From contig KK106984.1 in NCBI GenBank assembly GCA_000611775.1, forward strand, positions 154,364 through 218,363: a stretch of DNA of 64,000 bases. Reading direction: 5' to 3'. This DNA comes from Umbilicaria muhlenbergii. Its lineage: Eukaryota > Ascomycota > Lecanoromycetes > Umbilicariales > Umbilicariaceae. Position 1 is the first letter of the stretch, and each line of letters opens with the position of its first letter. This document shows positions 44,172-54,404 of this stretch, in pieces. The notes under the pieces are model-generated. The model was not told the DNA's origin. It saw only the letters and a program-made list of their open reading frames with translations, and did no database searches. A program made the translations under genes and the position numbers.

Positions 44172-45963
44172 GGTAGGCGAGCTTGGATGCTGCTAAGCAA
44201 AAAACATCAGAACAACGTTGGGAAGGGGTGTATAAAGCGGTACTCGTTCAAAAGACTATCCAAGGACTACCGAATGCTAAAGGAGTGACACGACGTTGGC
44301 GGCAAGGTAGAGAGCTGCACGGTAAGGTACAACGTATGCGGAAAGAAAGAAGGTTCAACGTTGTTTGGACACCTTCCATGCCTCGCAGCTTCCCCTGACG
44401 CCAAGGCGGCACGAATGTGGGCTACGACCAAAAGGGCAAGGTCGAGCTCTATAAGGCGATTCTTAATGTACCCTACTCGTGTGGTACTTTCTTCAGCACC
44501 ATCTCGTACCTTTATCAGGAGTTGACTCCGGTATCAACAATAGCCTCACTCTTGCTATTGGGACCATTACTTGCAGATTCCAATCAACTATGCGTTCCAA
44601 GCGCAGATTCAACAGTCACTGGCAGTCGTCCTTATGAGCTCGCCTCCATGACTTTAGAACGAAATGCGGTGTCCAGAAGACCTAAACCTAATTCCGCAGC
44701 AAATGAGTCGAGCCAGCAGTACTTCACGATACATAGCACACACATCCATCGGGTTACTCGGCACTCATGAGCCAGGGATTTACAGATAACGTGTGGCAAA
44801 CGACTTGGTGGCGCTATCCCCGCGTCTTGCTATTGGAACGGTTCTACACATTCACGAGGGTGACGTCTGCAGACGAATTTTGAATATTGTAGTTTCCGGA
44901 GGGTTTGCAAAGGGACTGAAGTTCAATTCTAGCTGAGCAGCCGTATATATACGCGAACTGCTTACTAAAACTGACTAATTCCTACAATATAAAATACGTA
45001 ATGATCAACCGAGTTTCGACTGCATACCATCAATTGTCCGGCGAAGCCGCGGAAATGGCTCCAACAAGCCTATTATTCCACCAACATGCATTTTGCAATC
45101 GACTTTGGAAGGCAAATCACAGCGACGAGCATATAGTCAGACCGCAATTCTGTTGCGCTCCGTGTTACAGTGATATCAGCTCCTCAAAAAACACTAGTCG
45201 ATGTTTAACTTCCCAGGGTTGAATCTGGGCCGAACCTCCCAAGGTTCAGGATGAAGCTTGGCCAAGCTTGACCACAAGTCAAGATTGTTCGAAGGACAGT
45301 AAGACAACTAGGTTTGTGAATAATAGCAGCTTGTCCAACCAGTGCATGAACTTCGCGCATACAGGGCGGCTATAGGCTGAAAGACAGTTCCCAGTCCAGT
45401 ACAAAGTACCTGGGGGAAGACGCAGAGTTTTCACCTCTCATACTCAGAGTACATTAAATAACAATAATCGAATAAGCAAATAGCTAATACATAGCAGGCG
45501 CCCTCGCCTGTGAGCGGTGAGTGAAACTGGAAATCCGTGATGTGGGGGAGACACGGTTGACCTCGCTCAAAAGCCCAAAGTTGGTCCAGCGACTGATGAA
45601 AATACAGGGTTGTCCTTGCAGAGACCCAGGCTGCATTCCAGGTCCAGGTTCATTTTTGGGCTTTGTGAACATTCAGGCCTATCGTTAGGCCACACGTCCT
45701 CAGATCCCCGCCAATGACTGGCTGCCGCATGATTGCCCTTCGCAGACCTGATTCAAAATTTTTAACGGCGCTACTATTACTTCGTTCAATGGTGATACAA
45801 TAAATGGACCAGTCTCAGGCCTTCAACGTCGAGAAAGAGCAGATTCGCTTTTCCCCCTTATGCATTACTTCTCCCGCATTGTTTCTGGTTCTGGATTGCG
45901 AGAGTGTCTGGTAATGCTGTCATTTCTAAGGTTATAGAGACAGGCCCATCATGAAATACAACG
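44172..45963. other. Intergenic, no gene recognised
   Basis: Divergent spacer of 1.8 kb between the glucanase and the P450. More A/T-rich than the flanking genes around 44,880-45,010 and 45,440-45,490. No supported coding region or repeat. Confidence 0.5.
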
Positions 45964-47746
45964 ATGTGCAAGCCAGTATGTTACATATCTTCCAGGGTTT
46001 CTCATCTGCATTTCCGTCTTACCATAGTTCTAGTCATCCCGACCATTCCACCATGTTTTGCTGCACTGGTGATCGCTGCAGTGTTCTTTACCGCCTACCA
46101 ACTCTTCTACGTCCCTCTTGTTTGGACCCCTTTGAGCAGCGTCCCCGGCCCAAAAAGCTTCGCTCTAACCCGTTGGCGTCTTATGTACGAGGACTGGAAG
46201 GGAACCAGGACTACGAAAATTCACAACTTGCACTTAGAGTACGGTCCTGCCGTCCGCGTTGGCCCAAATGAGGTGTCATTCAACAGCCTGGCGGCTTTAC
46301 GTACCATCTACGGAGCTGGAAGCAATTTCGAGAGAACTGAGTTCTATCGCATGTTCGACGTTTACGGGCGACAGAACCTGTTCACCTTTTCCTCCTCCAA
46401 AAAACATGCAGCTCGAAAGAAGTTAGTGAGCAATGCTTACTCAAAATCACGCATCCTCAAGCACCCTACAGCGACTGCAGTCCAAGATAAGACGAGACAG
46501 TACCTGCAACTTCTCGACTCAGAGCCAGACACTGCAAGCGAGATCTTTACCAGTCTGCATTACTTTTCATTCGATGCCATCTCCAACTTTCTATATCCCA
46601 AGGACTACGGCAGTACTTCCGCTCTTACCGGTTCTGTGGCTGATCGCGCCCTCCTTGACGACATGATCGATCCAGCTCGCCGGGCACTCTCGTGGTGGGC
46701 AGTGCACTTCCCCAGATATACCAAGTGGCTGTACACTCGTACAGGTCTGATGGAAAGAGTCTTGACTCGGGCGGGTGTGCTGCCGATGCGTAAACCAACT
46801 GTTTACTCCGGCATTCGCGCCCATGCCCTCGATGCATGGGTGAGGTTCAAGGACGCTGCTCTCAAGGAGTCCAATGCGCCTGCGCAAGGTAGTATCTTGG
46901 GACTGCTTTGGAAGCATCACGAGAGTCAGAAAGAAAGTGGTCTTGAAGATATGGATATTGCTTCCGAATGTGCGGACCAACTCCTGGCTGGAATCGATAC
47001 GACTAGTAATACCCTGATGTTTCTGATCTGGGCACTATCGTTGCCAGAAAATAGAGCATACCAAGAGGAACTCATCTCAGAGGTCTCCAAGATAGATGCA
47101 AGTCTACTGGATCAGAACGGAATACCTTCAGTGCAAGCAACCGACAGGCTTCTATACCTCGATGCCTTGATGAAAGAAACCCTCCGTCTTTACGTTATCC
47201 TTCCAGCTTCAGAACCACGATCGCTTCCAGTGAATAGCGTCATTGACGGATATCATATCCCCGCAAGAGCAGTCGTTGGCATGTCGCCGTACTGTCTGCA
47301 TCGGAACGCTCAAGTCTTTCCTGAACCTTTGAAGTTCAACCCGGAGAGATGGTTTGGCCCGGCGGACGAAGTAGCAGAGATGAGAAAGTGGTGGTGGGCA
47401 TTCTCGAGCGGTGGGAGGATGTGTATCGGCCTGCAGTAAGTCTGAGAAACTCTTTATAGGGTTGTTTGTTGCTCTGTGCCCCATAGCTGACGGACCTGTC
47501 ATAAGCTTGGCAATGGCCGAGATGACAACTTTGATGGCCGCTATCTATAGGAACTACAGTACGACGATCAAGTCAGGCTACGAGGGGGTCTCACCAGGAG
47601 TCACTAGTCGCTTTGAAGTGTTCTTCGACGAGAATTTTACACAGATCGAGGTCAGCGGTGCTATCAATTTTCCCCGCCACTGTGTCAGAGACTAACATTG
47701 ATGTGTATAGAACCATGCCTGCTGGATTGATTTTCACAAGCGGTAG
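45964..47746 (+). CDS. Cytochrome P450 monooxygenase
   Basis: Haem-thiolate monooxygenase anchored to the ER. Exons 45964-47435, 47506-47650 and 47711-47746 give 550 aa. An N-terminal hydrophobic anchor (FAALVIAAVFFTAYQLFYVP) is followed by the proline hinge SVPGPKSF. Helix I has AGIDTTSN near 341, the ExxR is KETLR near 405, PERW follows, and the haem loop is FSSGGRMCIG with the axial Cys near 487. The last exon codes for only 11 residues. A start at 45951 in a different frame also exists but would break the frame; 45964 is used. It resembles fungal P450s of unassigned substrate; I see no biosynthetic core gene nearby, so no cluster is claimed. Confidence 0.92.
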
Positions 47747-49243
47747 AAGTATGTTTAGCCCGGGGGTATTTTGCTAGACTTTGAATATGTTAGCTTTCAG
47801 CGTCTCCTAGATTATGATTCTGTAAACTACAATGAGCTAGACCCAGTGGCACCTGACCCTAAGCCATTGGGAATCCAGAGAATCGCATCTAGCATCTCCC
47901 ATTCCAACATCAAGCCACTGTAAGTTCCAGAGCAATGGTTACCGGGCGCGGAACCGCAGCGGAATGCCCTCTTGGTGTGAATTTCGATGCAACCGGACGC
48001 CATGCAGCAGCACATGGTCACGGGGGTGTTAATGCGGCTAATTGCTCATCCAATGGCATCTTTTCTCGGGGCAAGCTCGTTGGCTTGAAGTACGCGTCAA
48101 TCGCTAATGTCCCCCATTCAGTGGCCTAGTACCAATTTGCACGGGCTTGGGATCTCTAACTACGCTGCGGATTGGTCAAACTATGAAGGGAGCTGACTTT
48201 ACACGCGATTGGCGCTCCTCTTGCACATGTATTTATGGACTCTCCAACATCATCTTCAGTCTCACTCCTCAGAATAGAAGAACCAGAGCGAACAGCAAAA
48301 AAAACCGAAATCCCCCACCAAATTGTAGCAGGCTTCCACTCCCCCAAAATTAAATTGTTTATGGATCAAAAATTATAGATTTAGAAGCTTTTAATTGCTC
48401 CGCCGCTATCTATACAGTCTTTAAGCCTCTAAGGCATAGAATGCACCTGTTTATTAATGAAATCCTATGAGACAGTCGCCCACCCCTCCCGCTACAATTT
48501 GGTGGGGGATTTCGGTTTTTTTTGCTGTTCGCGTGCCTGGGCAGCTACTGCGCATCCGCTGAAGACTTTGATAATCATTGTGCCCGTTGGAGCTGCCCTT
48601 ACTGTTCCAAAACTCCCGACTCTGGTATCGGTCCTGATGTGCTTGGGTTTTCGCTGATAAGGACAAGCAATAGTGAGTTCCCTCCAAGGTGCTTACTTGC
48701 GGACACTGAATTGACATCACCGAAGGTCTCTATGACTCGGTGTTGCCTGTCTGAAAAGCATTTATGGACTAACAGGAGAGCAGCATAGTAAGGGTGTCTT
48801 CGATCTTCTTGTCCCGGATGTCTCTCGGTCGAGCCTTACACCGTTGAGAGTTGATCGTCATATTATCTGACCTTCGTGGTTATTAAGGTAAGCTCTGTCA
48901 TACTTGCACAATGTTGAGAGAGACCTCATAGCGGAAAACAAGGCATGCGGATCTGGCTCATTCGATAAAACGACATCCAAATTCTGCAAACACCCGAGTC
49001 TTTTCAATTGCTTCTGATTCAGTACATTGGCCCCTCACATGTTACACAAAACCTCAGCCTAACCTCAGCCTTCTTCTATTCCCACACCGACAGACACCTT
49101 CGCAATTTCAGTCCTCGCTTTACGGATCAACAAAACCAGAAATTGCGAACACAAAGGTAAGCCAAAAGCAAGCCACGACGATATTGACAACATGTTCTAA
49201 CATCCAGTCCATCATTTCTAGCACATCCCACTCAAATTCAAAC
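47747..49243. other. Intergenic with a perfect 42-bp inverted repeat
   Basis: No gene supported between the P450 and the small IFI6-like gene. The main structure is the inverted repeat at 48288-48532. The stretch between the arms is A/T-rich. Confidence 0.5.
48288..48532. mobile_element. MITE-like element or foldback: 42-bp perfect inverted repeats
   Basis: The arms at 48288-48329 and 48491-48532 are exact reverse complements over 42 bp (outer ends gcgaacag / ctgttcgc, each with an eight-base A or T run), separated by 161 bp with no coding content. The size and form fit a miniature inverted-repeat transposable element. I could not find a convincing target-site duplication at the outer edges, so the element boundaries and the superfamily are open. 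Confidence 0.6.
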
Positions 49244-49591
49244 ATGGCTCAGTACATAGAAACAGCCGCAAACCTTGCCTACACCGCTGGGGCCGCCACT
49301 GTCAACTATGTCTCTGCACACCCTGTCCAAGCCGGCGTATCTGCAGTTAGCGTCGGTCTTACACCAGTTCTCGGCCCAGGATGGCTCGTCGCTCTGCCTC
49401 TGAAAGCTGTAGGATTTGGCGCCGCGGGCGTGGGAGGTGGTAAGTAGACCTACTGTGAACAGAAGATTAAAGGGCTGATACGCCCAGGTACCCTTGCCGC
49501 TTGGTGGCAGGCTACTGCGTACGGGGGTTCTGTGCCGGCGGGCAGTGTTTTTGCGGTTTTGCAGGCGGCCGGAGCGACGATGGGGATTTGA
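49244..49591 (+). CDS. Small IFI6/ISG12-like glycine-rich membrane protein
   Basis: Exons 49244-49439 and 49488-49591 give 99 aa. It consists almost entirely of hydrophobic Gly/Ala-rich segments: SAHPVQAGVSAVSVGLTPVL, GPGWLVALPLKAVGFGAAGV, and GTLAAWWQATAYGG, then SVPAGSVFAVLQAAGATMG. This pattern matches the interferon-induced 6-16/27 (ISG12) family, whose animal members sit in mitochondrial or ER membranes and affect apoptosis. The core GFGA-x-G, then AAxWQ, then AGS-[VL]-FA is shared with the C-terminal domain of the pseudokinase fusion at 19926-21053. In fungi the role is unknown. The ATG at 49244 is the first in frame. Confidence 0.75.
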
Positions 49592-49917
49592 GGTGGTCGG
49601 AGGGGGAAGTTTGGGGGCGAGACGGTGATACTTGGAATGGGGTTTGGGGGTACTGGATTTTGTGGGTAGCCTAAGATCCCATGCTCTTCTTCCTTGTTTC
49701 AGGCTCTTCTCGTGAAGCAAGGCGTACAATCGCGCATAGTGCATCGACTTGGCTGCGTTCAGAAACATTTTAATGCAATAAACTTCGTTTTCCTTGTACC
49801 ATATTCCGTGGCGTCAGTGAAGAGAATATGTTAGGTAGGGTTATAGTAAATATGGATAATAGCGTGGCAGCTTATATGCACGAAGAATCATAACGCTCAA
49901 ATCAACAACGGTAAATG

Positions 49918-50525
49918 CCTAAAATGACCCCCCCCAACTTATAAATTCCCGGAATAACCCCCAAAACTTCATAATTCCTCGTTTGACCCCCTACAAATAT
50001 TGAAGTATAGAAATGTCTCCACAGTTCTTTCCTTAATCAAGTTAATATTAGGGGACAAATTGATGACAGTGTTTCACAATCTCTCAAGACTTATTTCTCA
50101 GAGACTGAGTCAAAGGTGGGTGCAGAAAACATTTGTGTTGTCGCATACTTATCATGTCATTGTAAGTAATCGTGCCACGCCACGCCCGCCTACTAATAAT
50201 CATTCGCTTATGAGAACGATTATTAGTAGGCAGGCTCAGCGGGGCATGATTTAGTTAAGATCATAGTTATAACTCAACCGAGAGTGCTGAATTCTAGTTG
50301 ATGAGGCATGATTACATGAACCTATTAAGAGCTTCACAAAGATAAGAGGCAGGCGAGCCAGTGTGACAAGTAGACTGTAGACTCTTTAAACAACCTGAGA
50401 CATACAAATAAATGCATGAAAGACAGCCTGAAAGCACCTCGATAGAAGGCTGAGGGTCAAACGAGGAATTATGAAGTTTTGGGGGTTATTCCGGGAATTT
50501 ACAAGTTTGGGGGGGTCATTTTAGG
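49918..50525. mobile_element. MITE / non-autonomous DNA transposon with about 72-bp terminal inverted repeats
   Basis: The ends at 49918-49989 and 50454-50525 are reverse complements over about 72 bp with only a few differences, starting cctaaaatgacccccc and ending with a gtttgaccc block. Total length is about 608 bp. No transposase-like reading frame lies inside. A weak 8-bp target duplication may be present if the repeats start one base in (gtaaatgc / gtaattac, 6 of 8), which would hint at hAT, but this is not secure. Near the middle is a hairpin with 14-bp arms (50188-50201 and 50218-50231). The high similarity of the ends suggests the insertion is fairly recent. Confidence 0.85.
50188..50231. 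repeat. Internal hairpin inside the MITE
   Basis: Arms gcctactaataatc and gattattagtaggc are exact reverse complements, with a 16-nt loop; an imperfect extension continues outward on both sides. Confidence 0.8.
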
Positions 50526-50985
50526 TAATTACAGAATCAATAAAGAGGCCCAGTCAGCTGCAAGGTTTTGTGCAAGCTCTTCCGTAATGCGAAAACTAGG
50601 TAGCTTAACACCAATCGATCAGTAGATATAATTTCATCCTACACTGGTAGATAAATCTCTACCAATCATGGTAGCTATAAACAATAGGGTTGAGGCGTCG
50701 AAGCTTCCGCCGCGTTGTTGACAGTGGAAGCGGACTAGCGTCTTGGCATTAATCTAGCGCGCATCGCTCGAAAAGGGCAGTCGCGAAAGTAGATCACAAC
50801 ACTTTGATAAAGGATAAAGGACTGAACTCGCATCAGGCCTTTGCCATTGACGTCCCGCGTTCTCTTCGACGTATTCATGTCAATGTTCCGTTTTCGCTTC
50901 TAGCTAAGAGTGTTCTGCTTTGCACATACCTCAATCCTTCTGCACATACGACCTGCTTTTGCAGTGCCACATACCGCCTGTAGCC

Positions 50986-52461
50986 ATGGTGAGCTGTCTT
51001 GGGGCCTAGAATCTTTATTGATGATGCTAATCGGTATGGGCAGAGCTCTTCCACATTACGCCGGCTGGCAAAAGACCACAAATCACTACATGCGGACCTA
51101 CCGCCGAATTTCCTGTTCCCACCTTCCAGCGCACCCGACTCAGTTCCCGACGATCTTACACGGCTCACTATCCTGCTAGCGGGACCCCAAGGCACTCCGT
51201 ATTCAAGAGGTGTTTGGAAGCTACAAATAAAGATCCCAGACGACTACCCGAGAAGCCCACCAAAAGCTGCTTTCCGCACCCGGATATGGCATCCAAATGT
51301 CGAAGAATCTACTGGGAGTGTATGCGTTGAGACGTTGAAGCGTGACTGGGATCCAAAACTGACACTCCGAGATGTTCTGATTGTGAGCACAACAAGGAAA
51401 ATACTGCGCAGCAATGGCCCGCTGATACTTTTTGGTACTCATAGACCATCTCGTGCCTCCTCATACAACCAAACCCCGACTCTGCACTCAACAGTTCAGC
51501 CGGCCAACTTTTACAAGAGGACTACGAGGCCTATGCCCGCCAGGCGAAGCTCATGACTTCCATACACGCTATGGTACCAGCAGAACTAAGAGAAGTTGTG
51601 GTGGAAGCGAAGAAGCGAGGTGAAGAAGTCGGCACAGAACTCCGAGAAGAAGAGGAGCAAGAATCGAAAACAACTCGTCACGCCTCCTCATCAAGCGTAG
51701 TGATGAAAACCCGACCAACTCTCACACCCAGAACACATGCACTACCAGACAGCTCCTCAAGCTCAGAAAGCGCGCGACCAACTCCCCACCACCTAACGCT
51801 CCACCCCGCCCCCACCACAATCTTATCCAACGCACCCACCACCGAAGCCCCCGACCCCGACTCCGACACCGAATCCTCCCCCCACAAAGAAAACGACCCC
51901 TCCCTCTCCCCCTCCCCAGTCCCGCCCCCCACACCCCGCAAGCCCATCCTCGGCAAACGTCCCCTATCCGACCTACCCACCCCACCCGACCCCGAAGACT
52001 CCTCCGCCGAGGACCAATCCTCCTCCACCCAAAACATCGCAAACAACACCCCTCCCTCCACCACCACCACCTCCCCCCCGCGCCGCTCCCCCAAACTAGT
52101 CGAACGCAGCAAATCCCTCAACGCGCCCCGCGCGCACGACTCCTCCTCTTCGTCTTCCTCCTCGTCTACGGCCCAACCGCTCATCACGCCCTTTGAAGAC
52201 GCAGACACCCGTTCCCACGACCACGACCACGAGGATGACGGCCCAGCGCCTAAGCGTGTCTGTTCTGGCGAGGGGAAGGAGAATTTCTCTGCTGCTGCCG
52301 GGGGGGTAAAAGGCGAGAGGCCGGCTGCGATGGCCAAGGCGGGGGCGGTGGTGGGTGCGGGGGTGGTCAAGGTTGGGGGGGTGAGGTCGGTCATTGTGGG
52401 TGGGGTGGGGGGAGTGGGGGGTGGAAGGGGGAAGGTGAGGGTGGGGTTGAGGAGACTTTAG
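50986..52461 (+). CDS. Ubiquitin-conjugating enzyme E2, UBE2S-like, with long disordered tail
   Basis: Transfers ubiquitin from E1 to a RING E3. Proposed exons: 50986-50988 (the ATG alone, donor GTGAGC), 51044-51382 and 51445-52461; 452 aa. The one-codon first exon is supported by an ATG|GTGAGC donor, a TGCTAATC branch-like word and a GGGCAG acceptor that restores the family start [13 protein letters not shown]. The UBC fold spans about 1-150: [37 protein letters not shown] with HPN at 84-86 and catalytic Cys95, then [16 protein letters not shown]. The long C-terminal extension (about 165-452) is Ser/Pro-rich, with [12 protein letters not shown] and [14 protein letters not shown], and ends in a glycine/valine-rich tail encoded by a G-rich tract. 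Homology to UBE2S is by resemblance; link to the anaphase-promoting complex is inference. Confidence 0.85.
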
Positions 52462-52927
52462 AGTTGGGTTCGGGAGGGGAGGGAAGGGCGGTTGGGTGGC
52501 TGGGTGTGCGTGAGGTAGGTGTTGAGATGGTTTGTTTTGGGGGGGGAAGGCATAGCGTGGGATTAATCGTGCGGAGGCTTTTGAGGGTTTATTGGATAGC
52601 GAGCGGGTTATTATGAGAGGTACATGGGCTGGGATACCCCGTCGTTGTTACTGGTGCGTAAATGGTAATGGTAAAGGTATGGATAAAAGAAATGGATGTA
52701 GTTCACTTGGTAAACATAGTGACACTGAGGGTTTCAGAATCTGTTCTTGACTTTTCGTGATATGCGTGACGTGCAACGCACGCAACCTCTGCTGTTGTAG
52801 CAACACCTGCAAGATACAGCCGGAAGACTAAGGCTTGCGTGCTGAAACGAGCTAACTAAATTTCAAGTCAGATGCTCATGATCCCGTTCATGGTCTAAGG
52901 TTGCCTGGAAGACAGATCGGATACAGT
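52462..52927. other. Convergent spacer between E2 and eEF1B-beta genes
   Basis: Very G-rich for the first 100 bp, then ordinary; 3' ends of two genes meet here. Confidence 0.5.
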
Positions 52928-54022
52928 CTATAGCTTTTGCATAGCAGCCTAAGTGAAAGTCACATGTTAGCAAATCACAGATAAAGCGTGGTAGACTGGG
53001 ATTACGTACCACGTCAGTAGACTGGACATGGTCCTCGTCCTCCTCGATCTTAGCCTGGAGGTCGTCGATGGAAACTTTTTCATCTTCGACAACCAGGTTG
53101 ACCTGAAGCTTCTTGATACCGAAGCCGACGGCGACGAGCTTGCCGGCACCCCAGGTGAGACCGTCCATCTCGATGGCGCGCATGTTGGCTTCTAGCTCTT
53201 TCATGTCGGTCTCGTCGTCTAGAATTGAGGTCGCGTGAATAACCTGATCTAAAGCCTCATACGGTCAACAGGGGTGAGGGGTGTGCATACCCCAAGGTTT
53301 GACATCCAGCGTCACCATCGACTTGGCAGCCGGCTTATCTTTACCCTCCTTCTTCTTCTTGTATGCCGCCAATCTCTCCTCTCGTATCCTCACAGCCTCT
53401 GGGTCCTCTTCTTCCTCGTCACTGCCGAAGAGGTCGTCATCCTCTTCTTCCTCCTCTGCGTCCTTTGGTGCATCCTTGGGGTTCAGAGTCGCCTCGCTCT
53501 TCTCTGGGCCGTAGGTTGTGTAGGCTTTGGATGGGTCACCCGGGAGTGTTGAGAATTCGGACTCGTAGGTCGTCATGTGCTTGTACCAGCGGTAGGCGTG
53601 GGGGTATTTGGCCGGGTTGGGTTGTTCTTTGAGGGCCTTGAAGCTGGTGACATCGGCTTGGGAGGGGCCGTAGCTTGAAAGTTGTTAGCATGATTTCTCA
53701 TGAACTAGAAAATATTCTGCAAAAGCTATTTGAATCATTATTACAAGGGCTCAGAGGTGCGCAAAGCGCGATTGGAAGTAGTCATTCGACGGGGTCTTAA
53801 GCCGCCTCATCAACACGGACCAAATTAATCTCATCATAGAGAAAATAGCGGGATAGTACGAGCTCGGGTAGGAGCACTGTATGCACATACCCAACAATAT
53901 AGCTTCGGGTGGTCATCCAGCTGTTCAGCACTGCAGAGTGTGTAAGCCAATGCCTGAGTTCACGGATGTCGCCAATGCTTACTGGAAAGACCCGCGTCGG
54001 AGAGGAAATCGGCGAAACCCAT
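52928..54022 (-). CDS. Elongation factor 1-beta (eEF1B-alpha GEF)
   Basis: Guanine-nucleotide exchange factor that recharges eEF1A with GTP during translation elongation. Exons on the minus strand: 54022-53983, 53930-53891, 53673-53291, 53218-53010 and 52948-52928 (only 21 nt: AAMQKL and stop plus one Ala/Val junction residue); 230 aa. The N-terminal GST-C-like part starts [13 protein letters not shown] and contains [18 protein letters not shown]. The acidic hinge [18 protein letters not shown] is typical and precedes the catalytic domain: [40 protein letters not shown] and the end VQSTDVAAMQKL, whose final residues insert into eEF1A. Confidence 0.96.
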
Positions 54023-54404
54023 CTTTGATATTTATTTGCGTTTAGTATGGTGATGGCAGTTTGGGTAGAGGTATTGGAGTGAGTGTTGAAGTTGTGGATA
54101 TAATTTTGTGTCTTCAATTTTGTGTCTTCTCACGCACTGATCTGAAATTGACATGCGCTAGAGCCCGGTCACGGTCTACCTGTTTATCCGGGCGCCAAAC
54201 TCTAATGCCATCTCTGACAGCCAATGATTTGCGAGAGCTTCTCGTAGCTTCGAGATGGATCTGATATCATAGTTGCGTTATGTGACCAGTCTTCATATTT
54301 GCCAGAGAGCTTTCATAATGGCCAGACTTCTCTCACTCACTCTCGATCACCGATAACATCTGCTTCCATTTCCCATCGACTGCTGGGAATTAATACAGTA
54401 CGAG
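54023..54404. other. Divergent promoter region of eEF1B-beta and Hsp78
   Basis: A 382-bp spacer between two start codons. I looked for a clear heat-shock element (inverted nGAAn units) and did not find a perfect one. Confidence 0.45.

Larger units (their letters stand above)
49592..50985. other. Intergenic containing a short DNA transposon
   Basis: G-rich just after the IFI6-like stop, then A/T-richer. It contains the 608-bp inverted-repeat element listed separately; no gene is supported in the rest. Confidence 0.5.

Noticed and set aside
43075-47746. Possible secondary-metabolite cluster around the P450
   Set aside because: No polyketide synthase, peptide synthetase, terpene cyclase, transporter or regulator lies nearby; the neighbours are a glucanase and an IFI6-like gene.
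54023-54404. Heat-shock element in front of Hsp78
   Set aside because: Only single TTC or GAA units were found, without the required alternating spacing.
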